Part shown: one piece after another, positions 10,674 through 15,644 of the stretch
Layout of the letters: each line of letters opens with the position of its first letter
How positions within the stretch are numbered: the stretch's first letter is position 1
From: an uncultured Muribaculaceae bacterium
GTDB lineage: Bacteria; Bacteroidota; Bacteroidia; Bacteroidales; Muribaculaceae
Assembly: GCA_910587075.1 (NCBI GenBank)
Contig: CAJUKE010000012.1
Location: 5,746 to 69,745, forward strand
Length of the DNA stretch: 64,000 nt
Reading direction: 5' to 3'
Notes under the pieces: generated by a model
What the model was told of the DNA's origin: nothing
The model's input: the letters and a program-made list of their open reading frames with translations, nothing else
The model's database searches: none
Translations under genes and position numbers: made by a program

Positions 10674-10705
10674 CTTGCAACAATGAGAATAATACCATAT
10701 ATTCG
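10674..10705 (+). promoter_or_regulatory. Possible promoter of the antirepressor-like gene
   Basis: TTG (10674-10676) and TATATTCG (10698-10705) are 21 bases apart, a loose match to the Bacteroidota TTTG / TAnnTTTG pair. The surrounding AT-rich stretch contrasts with the flanking genes. Confidence 0.4.
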
Positions 10706-10737
10706 CGCTGTGATATTAACTAAAACATCTTTACATT

Positions 10738-11259
10738 ATGGCAAAGCAGGTAATAACCACCATTAACGGCGTTGAAATCTTCGCCGAAGTCAGCGAAAGC
10801 GGGAACGTCTATGTTCCCATCAAACCTATCTGCACAGCGCTCGGAGTAGATGACAAACGACAGCGCGATAAGATTCAGGAAGACGATATTCTATCGTCAG
10901 TTGGGGGCTTGACGCCCTCAACTGGCACCGACGGCAAGCAGTACGAAATGTTTTGCCTTCCGCTGGAATACATCTACGGATGGATATTCACCATCAACCC
11001 CAAGAATGTAGCCGACGCTGCCAAGGAGGCCGTGTCGAAGTACCGACGCGAGTGCTACGATGCCCTTTACCGCCACTTCGCCGGGTCGCTTCGGCGACAG
11101 GTGGAGGCCAACAAGGCCGAAATCGCGGCGCTTGAGGCCGTCAACGAGGCCATCGCCCGCGAGCGCGAGGCGAAGGCGGAGCGCCGCAAGGCCGAGGAAC
11201 GTCTCGCCAAAGTGCGGGCCGACCGCCTCGACCCGACTCCCGCGCTCGATCTCTATTGA
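10738..11259 (+). CDS. Phage antirepressor-like protein (P22_AR_N domain)
   Basis: A 173-residue protein. Residues 1-115 match the phage antirepressor N-terminal domain (ITTINGVEIFAEVSESGNVYVPIKPICTALGVDDKRQRDKI, then CLPLEYIYGWIFTINP and YRRECYDALYRHF). In P22-type proteins this domain accompanies binding to phage repressors or DNA and promotes induction. The C-terminal 55 residues are a charged helix (EAIAREREAKAERRKAEERLAKVRADR), probably a coiled coil, in place of the second domain seen in longer relatives. It has its own AT-rich upstream region after the tail operon terminator. Partner and target are unknown. Confidence 0.8.
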   Translation: MAKQVITTINGVEIFAEVSESGNVYVPIKPICTALGVDDKRQRDKIQEDDILSSVGGLTPSTGTDGKQYEMFCLPLEYIYGWIFTINPKNVADAAKEAVSKYRRECYDALYRHFAGSLRRQVEANKAEIAALEAVNEAIAREREAKAERRKAEERLAKVRADRLDPTPALDLY

Positions 11260-11348
11260 CCTGTTTTTCCTTAATGATAGATTGCTGGCTCGGCAAACGC
11301 CCCTCCGGCAATCGGATTGTTTATGCAAGTAACATTCTATCCAAAATC

Positions 11349-11389
11349 CGCCCCGGGTTCCTCGCGAGAAGAATCCGGGGCGGTGCTGT
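11349..11389. repeat. 41-bp hairpin direct repeat, copy 1
   Basis: Identical over 41 bases to 12277-12317. Each copy is an inverted repeat (CGCCCCGG ... CCGGGGCG) with the palindrome CTCGCGAG in the loop, and neither has a T-run. The two copies flank the first DUF5053 unit, 928 bases apart. Confidence 0.9.
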
Positions 11390-11474
11390 GTAGTGATGGC
11401 GGAGTGTTTGGCTAATCTTGAAGGCGCTATAAGGAATTTAATAATAGCTTCCGCACTTTTTTTCAGCAAAATAT

Positions 11475-11505
11475 TTTGCTAATAAAGAAAAAATTATTAC
11501 CTTTG
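11475..11505 (+). promoter_or_regulatory. Promoter of DUF5053 unit A
   Basis: TTTG (11475-11478), 19 bases, then TACCTTTG (11498-11505), a full match to the Bacteroidota promoter. It continues as TAGTGTAAT, so the 12-mer CTTTGTAGTGTA is shared with the promoters of units B and C. Confidence 0.8.
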
Positions 11506-11509
11506 TAGT

Positions 11510-11534
11510 GTAATCAAAGACACCAAGTTATGGA
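11510..11534 (+). repeat. Left arm of unit A terminal inverted repeat
   Basis: ACCAAGTTATGGA (11522-11534) is the exact reverse complement of 12169-12181, and GTAATC (11510-11515) of 12183-12188. The arm lies at the expected mRNA 5' end and includes the start codon of the first gene (ATG 11530). Confidence 0.8.
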
Positions 11535-11700
11535 CAAAAAAGAACTCATTCAACAACTTATCCACAAGAGGATGGAAGCTCGGGCGATGCTCGAAGCCTT
11601 CAAAATCCTAAATCCAAAGAGGTTTGAAAAAGATGTTGACTCACTTCTCGATAGAATCAACGAGATAGACAAGATTCTCAAAGAACTTCAACAGAATTAA
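11530..11700 (+). CDS. Micro-protein A1 upstream of a DUF5053 gene
   Basis: A 56-residue protein, MDKKELIQQLIHKRMEARAM... ending ILKELQQN. It looks like two amphipathic helices joined at ILNPKRF, rich in Leu, Ile, Lys and Glu, with no membrane segment. It is the first gene after a strong promoter, 25 bases past the -7 box. Micro-ORFs hold the same place in units B and C. It shares only a loose helix-Asn-helix shape with them. It could be a small DNA- or protein-binding helper or a leader peptide; no family is recognised. Its start codon lies inside the sequence complementary to the unit's 3' UTR. Confidence 0.7.
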   Translation: MDKKELIQQLIHKRMEARAMLEAFKILNPKRFEKDVDSLLDRINEIDKILKELQQN

Positions 11701-11703
11701 AAC

Positions 11704-11737
11704 AAGCTCCCCGCCCATCTTGGCGGACGGGGAGCTT
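11704..11737 (+). promoter_or_regulatory. Intercistronic hairpin, unit A
   Basis: AAGCTCCCCG (11704-11713) pairs with CGGGGAGCTT (11728-11737), followed by an A-run, not T, and then the ATG of the DUF5053 gene at 11756. This is not a normal terminator; it may stabilise the mRNA or modulate translation. Equivalent hairpins occur in units B and C. Confidence 0.75.
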
Positions 11738-11755
11738 AAAAAAAATCAACTGATT

Positions 11756-12163
11756 ATGATACAGGACAAACTTAACGAACTTGGCAAACTTATGGACCTC
11801 GATCCGACTTCGCCGCGGGTGCCCGCCCTTGCCGCTGAAATTAGAAAAGCTTGCGCCTCCCCCGAGGAAGAAAAGCTCGTTGAAAACTTCGTGGGTTCCC
11901 GTCTGCCGAAGCTTTCCGGCGATATTGAGGATATTCGCGAGGAAGCCGTGAAATTGCAGCTCGGTGAAATTGGCGATATGCTGAATCTAAGCTACATCGC
12001 TAAAAACTATTTCAAAAAAAGCCCGGCGTGGCTTTCCCAGCGCGTCAACGGAAATATAGTCAATGGCAAGCCATGCCGATTCTCTGACGAAGAGTTGGCC
12101 GTGTTCAACCGTGCGCTGCGCGATATGGCGCTCCGCCTTTCCAGGGCCATCGTGAAATATTAA
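11756..12163 (+). CDS. DUF5053-like phage accessory protein A2
   Basis: A 135-residue protein. The C-terminal half carries the DUF5053 pattern LSYIAKNYFKKSPAWLSQRVNGNIVNGKPCRFSDEELAVFNRALRDMALRL; the N-terminal half (residues 1-75) is helical and acidic. The segment IAKNYFKKSPAWLSQRVNG has the spacing of a helix-turn-helix (compare IAxxxGVSxxxISxxxxG), so DNA binding is a reasonable inference, but the family has no established function known to me. Two further copies of the core occur at 12348-12671 and 14023-14253. ATG 11756 follows an A-rich stretch without Shine-Dalgarno. The gene is the second in a two-gene unit that ends in its own terminator. Confidence 0.8.
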   Translation: MIQDKLNELGKLMDLDPTSPRVPALAAEIRKACASPEEEKLVENFVGSRLPKLSGDIEDIREEAVKLQLGEIGDMLNLSYIAKNYFKKSPAWLSQRVNGNIVNGKPCRFSDEELAVFNRALRDMALRLSRAIVKY

Positions 12164-12168
12164 GCTCC

Positions 12169-12188
12169 TCCATAACTTGGTCGATTAC
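12169..12188 (+). repeat. Right arm of unit A terminal inverted repeat
   Basis: TCCATAACTTGGT (12169-12181), one base, then GATTAC (12183-12188): the reverse complement of the unit A leader and start codon, located in the 3' UTR 5 bases after the DUF5053 stop. Confidence 0.8.
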
Positions 12189-12216
12189 GCAAGTCCCGCG
12201 TGGGAGCCGCGGGCAG

Positions 12217-12250
12217 GTGCCCCGTCATTATTTGGCGGGGCACTTATTTT
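12217..12250 (+). terminator. Terminator of unit A
   Basis: GTGCCCCG (12217-12224) pairs with CGGGGCAC (12236-12243), followed by TTATTTT. Confidence 0.85.
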
Positions 12251-12276
12251 ATCCATGGAACCGCCGGTATATTAAG

Positions 12277-12317
12277 CGCCCCGGGTTCCTCGCGAGAAGA
12301 ATCCGGGGCGGTGCTGT
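12277..12317. repeat. 41-bp hairpin direct repeat, copy 2
   Basis: Identical to 11349-11389. It lies between the terminator of unit A and the 3' end of unit B, which is read from the opposite strand. Confidence 0.9.
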
Positions 12318-12347
12318 ATGGTGTTTGCAGCGCTGGAAGCGGATGCT

Positions 12348-12671
12348 TTAGCGCTCCTCTAATTCGGCGTTGTCGATTTCGTCGGCGTGGGCGTTAAGGC
12401 GGCGGGCTATGTCGCGGAACGCCTCGGCCAACTGGTGGTACTCCCCTTCGGTGAATTTCTTCTGACGGTTGAGCACGCTGCACCCGTGGAGCTTCTGTGA
12501 GAGCCAGGCGTGGGATTTTTTGAAATACTGGTCGGCCAGCTGTGTCTTGTTAAGCAGCCCCTCAAGCTCGATAAAGGCGTTCGACACCGCGCCGCACTTG
12601 ATGGCGATTAATTCCTTGCGGCGAGCCTCGCTCCCCTCTTTGTCGTAAATTTCTCGTTTGCCTAAATACAT
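12348..12671 (-). CDS. DUF5053-like phage accessory protein B2
   Basis: A 107-residue protein on the - strand. Its C-terminal part, LADQYFKKSHAWLSQKLHGCSVLNRQKKFTEGEYHQLAEAFRDIARRL, aligns with the other two copies (YFKK-AWLSQ, then F...E...D-A-R). It departs from the usual VNGKP segment (VLNRQ here). The N-terminal half is short and charged. Start ATG at 12671 follows an AT-rich stretch after a hairpin. It is the second gene of unit B, behind a 41-residue micro-ORF, and is transcribed towards unit A. An AGCGCT inverted repeat (12329-12355) overlaps its stop; no T-run follows. As with the other copies, a helix-turn-helix role is only inferred. Confidence 0.75.
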   Translation of the reverse strand: MYLGKREIYDKEGSEARRKELIAIKCGAVSNAFIELEGLLNKTQLADQYFKKSHAWLSQKLHGCSVLNRQKKFTEGEYHQLAEAFRDIARRLNAHADEIDNAELEER

Positions 12672-12687
12672 AATTTTGATTAAATTT

Positions 12688-12710
12688 GCCCCCGTCTGTC
12701 ACCCGGGGGC
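12688..12710 (-). promoter_or_regulatory. Intercistronic hairpin, unit B
   Basis: GCCCCCG (12688-12694) pairs with CGGGGGC (12704-12710), between the micro-ORF stop and the DUF5053 start on the - strand. It is followed on that strand by AAATTTAATC, so it has no proper U-tract in the unit's direction. Confidence 0.7.
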
Positions 12711-12716
12711 TTGTTT

Positions 12717-12842
12717 TTAGATGTTAACTAACTCGTGAAGCAGTCCTCTGATTTGACTGACGATGTGGTGGTTGTCCTCTGTTTCGATAAGGTCAAGGAA
12801 TCGATGAATCTGGGCGACCACCACTTTAATTCTCTGTCTCAT
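12717..12842 (-). CDS. Micro-protein B1 upstream of a DUF5053 gene
   Basis: A 41-residue protein, MRQRIKVVVAQIHRFLDLIE then TEDNHHIVSQIRGLLHELVNI. Two short amphipathic helices flank a polar EDNHH turn, the same overall form as the micro-proteins of units A and C but with little sequence identity. ATG 12842 is preceded by AAAGGAGAACAAAATGAA, one of the few Shine-Dalgarno-like leaders in the window. An ATG three bases earlier in another frame (ATGAAATGA) stops at once. The position behind a strong promoter and the repeated plan support it being real despite its size. Confidence 0.6.
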   Translation of the reverse strand: MRQRIKVVVAQIHRFLDLIETEDNHHIVSQIRGLLHELVNI

Positions 12843-12884
12843 TTCATTTTGTTCTCCTTTCTTTTTAGGTTAATTATTACACTA

Positions 12885-12915
12885 CAAAGATAGTAATAAA
12901 TCTGTAATTTACAAA
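12885..12915 (-). promoter_or_regulatory. Promoter of DUF5053 unit B
   Basis: On the - strand: TTTG (complement of 12912-12915), 19 bases, TATCTTTG (complement of 12885-12892), continuing as TAGTGTAATAATT. It points away from the promoter at 12942-12972, making a divergent pair. Confidence 0.8.
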
Positions 12916-12941
12916 ATTATTACTCAAAAATTTCAAAAAAA

Positions 12942-12972
12942 TTTGCCGTTTCGGATTTTCGCCGTATCTTTG
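12942..12972 (+). promoter_or_regulatory. Promoter of the structured leader RNA
   Basis: TTTG (12942-12945), 19 bases, TATCTTTG (12965-12972). Transcription would start about 5-7 bases on, at the first bases of the GCTAAACATCAAC stem. Confidence 0.8.
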
Positions 12973-12976
12973 CAGT

Positions 12977-13131
12977 GCTAAACATCAACGATGTCAGTCA
13001 TCGCCGCAGAGCCACGGTTAAAGGCTCGGACATTTTCGGGCATTTTTTGTGCCCATACATACAACGGCTTCGGCTGTCATATCCAAACATTTTTTCGACT
13101 CTTCGGAGGTGACTAACTGTTGATGTTTAGC
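12977..13131 (+). ncRNA. Structured RNA domain / riboregulator candidate
   Basis: About 155 bases without a convincing ORF that fold into a closed domain. The terminal stem is GCTAAACATCAAC (12977-12989) with GTTGATGTTTAGC (13119-13131), 13 bp. Inside are hairpins CGATG/CATCG (12989-13003, sharing its first base with the terminal stem), GAGCC/GGCTC (13009-13027), GGGCA/TGCCC (13038-13054), ACGGC-TTCG-GCTGT (13064-13077) and CTC-TTCG-GAG (13099-13108); the last two are stable cUUCGg tetraloops. The expected transcription start is at the first base of the terminal stem. A further complement, CGGCTGTCATATCC (13071-13084) with GGATATGGCAGCCG (13136-13149, one G-U), gives an alternative fold. It may be a cis-acting switch or a separate small RNA. 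I do not recognise it as a named Rfam class. Confidence 0.65.
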
Positions 13132-13182
13132 GACGGGATATGGCAGCCGTTTTTCTGCCTATACGCTAAACATCAACAGTTA
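13114..13182 (+). promoter_or_regulatory. Anti-start stem over the 13182 gene
   Basis: TAACTGTTGATGTTTAGC (13114-13131) is the perfect 18-bp reverse complement of 13165-13182, which ends on the A of the start codon ATG 13182. An inner GGCAG/CTGCC stem (13142-13159) lies in the loop. This stem and the 13-bp terminal stem of the upstream RNA both use 13119-13131, so they exclude each other. Confidence 0.7.
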
Positions 13183-13430
13183 TGACAACAACAACCATCC
13201 AAACCAAGCGGAGCGCCGGGCGAAAGCTCGCCATCAGCTCCCGAGTGACCAATCTCGCGCAGCGGCTCGCCGCCGCGGCAACAGCCGCCTCTGTGCTCGC
13301 CATGTGGGCGCAGCTCACATTTACCGGGACAATGACCCCCTTCGTGGCCGGAGCCGCCGTCGCCTCGATCACCGCGGCCACCGTAGCGGTGGCCCTCGAA
13401 CCCTCCGGGGAGAAAGGAGGCGCCTTATGA
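13182..13430 (+). CDS. Small two-helix membrane protein (possible holin)
   Basis: An 82-residue protein with a basic, Thr-rich N-terminus (TTTTIQTKRSAGRKLAISSR), two hydrophobic segments (about residues 28-48 and 52-70) and a short charged tail. The size and helical hairpin fit a class II phage holin, but many phage membrane proteins look alike and no family is recognised. Translation may be controlled by the 18-bp stem that ends at its start codon. The stop overlaps the next start (ATGA, 13427-13430), so the two genes are probably coupled and may form a functional pair. No endolysin is seen in the window. Confidence 0.6.
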   Translation: MTTTTIQTKRSAGRKLAISSRVTNLAQRLAAAATAASVLAMWAQLTFTGTMTPFVAGAAVASITAATVAVALEPSGEKGGAL

Positions 13431-13702
13431 GAATCGAGATCGCCGGAGCGCAGATAACCGACGCCGTTGTCGAAACGCTCGAAAACCTTCAGACCAATAC
13501 CGACACCGCGGCCATGTACGCCGACACCCTTAACCAGCTCGGGCGGATGCTCGTCGAGAGTTCCGACGGCACGCCGGAGGGTGACGCCGCGGCGCTGGCT
13601 CGCATACGGGTGTTGCAAATGATCCGCGACGACCTCGCGACACTCGCCGCTCCGCCCGATGCCGACGACCCCGCGAACGATACACCCACCGCCTCCTTCT
13701 GA
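13427..13702 (+). CDS. Small acidic phage protein coupled to the membrane protein
   Basis: A 91-residue soluble protein (MRIEIAGAQITDAVVETLENLQTNTDTAAMYADTLNQLGRMLVESSDG...) with a helical body and a disordered Pro/Ala/Asp tail (APPDADDPANDTPTASF). It starts inside the stop of the membrane protein gene. No signal peptide, membrane helix or known domain is seen. If the partner is a holin it could be an antiholin or accessory factor, but this is a guess from gene order. A strong terminator follows 5 bases after the stop. Confidence 0.6.
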   Translation: MRIEIAGAQITDAVVETLENLQTNTDTAAMYADTLNQLGRMLVESSDGTPEGDAAALARIRVLQMIRDDLATLAAPPDADDPANDTPTASF

Positions 13703-13707
13703 CGCAT

Positions 13708-13751
13708 AACGTCCCCCGCCATCACGCAACGACGGCGGGGGACGTTTTTTT
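13708..13751 (+). terminator. Terminator, copy 1 of a 38-bp duplicated element
   Basis: AACGTCCCCCGCC (13708-13720) pairs with GGCGGGGGACGTT (13734-13746), followed by a T-run. Bases 13710-13747 recur exactly at 14290-14327, including the 13-nt loop. Confidence 0.92.
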
Positions 13752-13771
13752 AAGGAAAAGTATCTGAAAAA

Positions 13772-13803
13772 TTTGCATATTATACAAAAGATTAGTATCT
13801 TTG
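13772..13803 (+). promoter_or_regulatory. Promoter of DUF5053 unit C
   Basis: TTTG (13772-13775), 20 bases, TATCTTTG (13796-13803), continuing as TAGTGTAG; the CTTTGTAGTGTA 12-mer is shared with units A and B. Confidence 0.8.
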
Positions 13804-13805
13804 TA

Positions 13806-13824
13806 GTGTAGAAATCAAACAACA
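13806..13824 (+). repeat. Left arm of unit C terminal inverted repeat
   Basis: GTGTAGAAATCAAACAACA, 19 bases, is the perfect reverse complement of 14257-14275. It starts 2 bases after the -7 box, at the expected mRNA 5' end, and stops 5 bases before ATG 13830. Confidence 0.9.
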
Positions 13825-13829
13825 AAATA

Positions 13830-13976
13830 ATGAAAAAACTTAGCGAAAAAGAAAAAGAACTCATCGAAGCACTGAGAAACTTCAGACGCTCGAAACACAA
13901 TCCCTCCTGGGAACTCGAACAATTCATCGACCAGTTGGTCGCGGAACTGAAAGAAGAGGAAACCGCTAAAGATTAA
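13830..13976 (+). CDS. Micro-protein C1 upstream of a DUF5053 gene
   Basis: A 48-residue protein: MKKLSEKEKELIEALRNFRR, SKHNPSWELEQFIDQL, then VAELKEEETAKD. A charged first helix, a HNPSW turn and a second amphipathic helix give the same outline as the micro-proteins of units A (LNPKRF turn) and B (EDNHH turn). The gene is the first cistron behind a perfect Bacteroidota promoter, with an A-rich leader (AACAACAAAATA). No domain is recognised. Its repeated position before a DUF5053 gene suggests the pair works together or that translation of the micro-ORF controls the second gene. Confidence 0.7.
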   Translation: MKKLSEKEKELIEALRNFRRSKHNPSWELEQFIDQLVAELKEEETAKD

Positions 13977-13980
13977 CAAT

Positions 13981-14007
13981 TCCCCCTCCTCGAAAAGGGG
14001 AGGGGGA
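13981..14007 (+). promoter_or_regulatory. Intercistronic hairpin, unit C
   Basis: TCCCCCTCC (13981-13989) pairs with GGAGGGGGA (13999-14007), followed by TTAAAAAATAAAT and ATG 14023. It lacks a T-run and matches the hairpins of units A and B in position. Confidence 0.75.
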
Positions 14008-14022
14008 TTAAAAAATAAATAT

Positions 14023-14253
14023 ATGGAAACAATGAAGCAGAAGCTCGCCCCGATATTGCCGATAGTGAATTGGTCGAATATCTCGCGGGATTATTTTGGG
14101 CACACGCGTGCGTGGCTATACCAAAAAATGTCGGGGACTGACGTAAACGGCAATGGGCGCCCCTTTGATTTTAATGAACAGGAGCGTGCGACCCTTAAAG
14201 CCGCGCTTCTTGATGTCGCTCGACGAATAACGGAGACCGCGGAAAAGATTTAA
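14023..14253 (+). CDS. DUF5053-like phage accessory protein C2 (core only)
   Basis: A 76-residue protein that is almost only the conserved core: IVNWSNISRDYFGHTRAWLYQKMSGTDVNGNGRPFDFNEQERATLKAALLDVARRI. Compared with A2 it lacks the 60-residue N-terminal extension, which marks the minimal domain. ISRDYFGHTRAWLYQKMSG again has helix-turn-helix spacing. It is the second cistron of unit C, starts 15 bases after the intercistronic hairpin, and is followed by the complementary arm of the unit's leader and by the second copy of the 38-bp terminator. The function is unknown; sequence-specific DNA or RNA binding is inferred. Confidence 0.78.
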   Translation: METMKQKLAPILPIVNWSNISRDYFGHTRAWLYQKMSGTDVNGNGRPFDFNEQERATLKAALLDVARRITETAEKI

Positions 14254-14256
14254 TGC

Positions 14257-14275
14257 TGTTGTTTGATTTCTACAC
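14257..14275 (+). repeat. Right arm of unit C terminal inverted repeat
   Basis: TGTTGTTTGATTTCTACAC is the exact 19-base reverse complement of the leader at 13806-13824, 3 bases after the DUF5053 stop. Confidence 0.9.
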
Positions 14276-14289
14276 CTTTTGCAGCAGCT

Positions 14290-14333
14290 CGTCCCCCGCC
14301 ATCACGCAACGACGGCGGGGGACGTTTATTTTT
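14290..14333 (+). terminator. Terminator of unit C, copy 2 of the 38-bp element
   Basis: Bases 14290-14327 are identical to 13710-13747 and are followed by ATTTTT. The two copies bracket unit C, 580 bases apart. Confidence 0.92.
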
Positions 14334-14391
14334 CGTAAGGGCTTTTATATTATGAATGTGGCCTACAAAATCAAAACCGAGATAACCAGCA

Positions 14392-15543
14392 TTACAACAG
14401 CCCGTTGAAGTGCTTGGTCTCCTCGTGCACGGGTAGGTCGCGCCCCTGGAGGTACTTGTTCGTTGTCGATACGTCGGTGTGTCGGGCCTGGTCGCGGGCT
14501 ATGACGATGCCCTCGCTGTTGGCCAGGTCGCGCAGTCCCGAATCCTTCAGGCTGTAGAACTGGAACTCCTTGCCCCAGCGCAGGGCGGCGCGGAGCTTGT
14601 TCCACTTGCGCCGGAAAATCTCGCTGGAAGCGCGTTCGCGGGCCGGCGCCATATTCTTGCCGAAGATATAGAACTCCCCCGGGTGGTTGAAAACCCCGGT
14701 ATCGATCATCAGCTTTAAAATCTCGTCGTTGAGCCCCACCTTGCCGTCGCGGCGGTTCTTCGACACCTCGGCGGGTATGAACACCGATTGCTCCTTTACC
14801 GATATGTCGTTGATACGGATTTGGGTAAGCTCCGCCGGGCGGATGAACGTGTAATACTCCATGCGGCAGGCCAGAAGGAAACGCGGGTCGCGCTCGGCCA
14901 GGTACGACGAAAGCCGCCTCAGCATCGACTCCGTGAGCGGCTGGCGCTTCTTGGGGGCCTGGGTTAGGGGTTTGATGCGCTCCGCCGGATTCTCGGTTAT
15001 ATAGCGCCGCTCGATGAAGAACACCGCCAACGAACTGCACCAGCAGCGGTAATTGTTGCGCGTGCGCGCCCCGCATTCCCGGTCGAGCAGTATCCAGTCG
15101 AGGAAGTCCGACACCAGGGCGGCGTCGTACTGGTAAACGTATTTGGGTGGTAGGATTCTCGAATCGAGAAACTCCCGGAACACCGATAGCCTCGACGAGT
15201 AAGATTTGCGCGTCTTGTACTTATCCATCCGCTCGACGTGGGCCTCGTAGCGCTCCAAAGCGTCGGCCAGCGGGGTGTAGCCCCGGTTGTCGTCAACGTT
15301 GACCCACGGCGACCAACCCGCCCGCAGCCTTTTCGTCAGCGCCTCGATCAGTTCGGCGGCGCGCTTCCTTCGGTCGGTGATCTTGGGGATGCCGTCGAGC
15401 ATGTACTTTTTGCGCCGCATCGAGCCGGTGCCCGGGTCGAAGCTCATGAAATCGACGTACCAGGATTTTTTCGTGTGGAGTCTCGGGTAGGTGAATTGCA
15501 GTATTATACCGCGCGGGGTGCGTTTTTTCCCGTAATGGCACAT
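14392..15543 (-). CDS. Prophage tyrosine integrase
   Basis: A 383-residue tyrosine recombinase that would integrate and excise the phage. An N-terminal arm-binding region (1-85) precedes a SAM-like core-binding domain (about 88-195, YEAHVERMDKYKTRKSYSSRLSVFREF) and the catalytic domain. Visible catalytic positions are R235 (FIRPAEL), K262 (AEVSKNRR), Y330-x-x-K333 in place of the usual HxxR, as in many Bacteroidota integrases, H355 (QARHTDVSTTNKYL) and the nucleophile Y364. It is read opposite to the tail genes and lies 147 bases from the 3' end of tRNA-Ser, a typical integrase-att arrangement. No excisionase is recognised nearby, although one of the small helix-turn-helix-like proteins could serve. 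Confidence 0.92.
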   Translation of the reverse strand: MCHYGKKRTPRGIILQFTYPRLHTKKSWYVDFMSFDPGTGSMRRKKYMLDGIPKITDRRKRAAELIEALTKRLRAGWSPWVNVDDNRGYTPLADALERYEAHVERMDKYKTRKSYSSRLSVFREFLDSRILPPKYVYQYDAALVSDFLDWILLDRECGARTRNNYRCWCSSLAVFFIERRYITENPAERIKPLTQAPKKRQPLTESMLRRLSSYLAERDPRFLLACRMEYYTFIRPAELTQIRINDISVKEQSVFIPAEVSKNRRDGKVGLNDEILKLMIDTGVFNHPGEFYIFGKNMAPARERASSEIFRRKWNKLRAALRWGKEFQFYSLKDSGLRDLANSEGIVIARDQARHTDVSTTNKYLQGRDLPVHEETKHFNGLL

Positions 15544-15644
15544 TTTTTTAACATTCTTTGGTATTCCAAGAATGTCACGGTTTGAGAATATGGATGACCG
15601 CCTCGCCGGACCGCTGTCCGAAATTTGTCCGAGGCTTTAAATGG

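Noticed and set aside
12977..13182. Invertible promoter of the capsule-locus type
   Set aside because: Inverted repeats are present, but the promoter at 12942-12972 lies outside them and the repeat begins at the expected transcription start, which suits an RNA stem better. Not fully excluded; kept as an alternative.
13806..14275. Terminal inverted repeats of a small transposon around unit C
   Set aside because: No transposase lies between them, no target duplication directly abuts the arms, and unit A has unrelated arm sequences; pairing within the transcript explains the pattern better.
10600..14391. Retron or diversity-generating retroelement suggested by the structured RNA in a prophage
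   Set aside because: No reverse transcriptase or variable-region/template repeat pair is present in the window.
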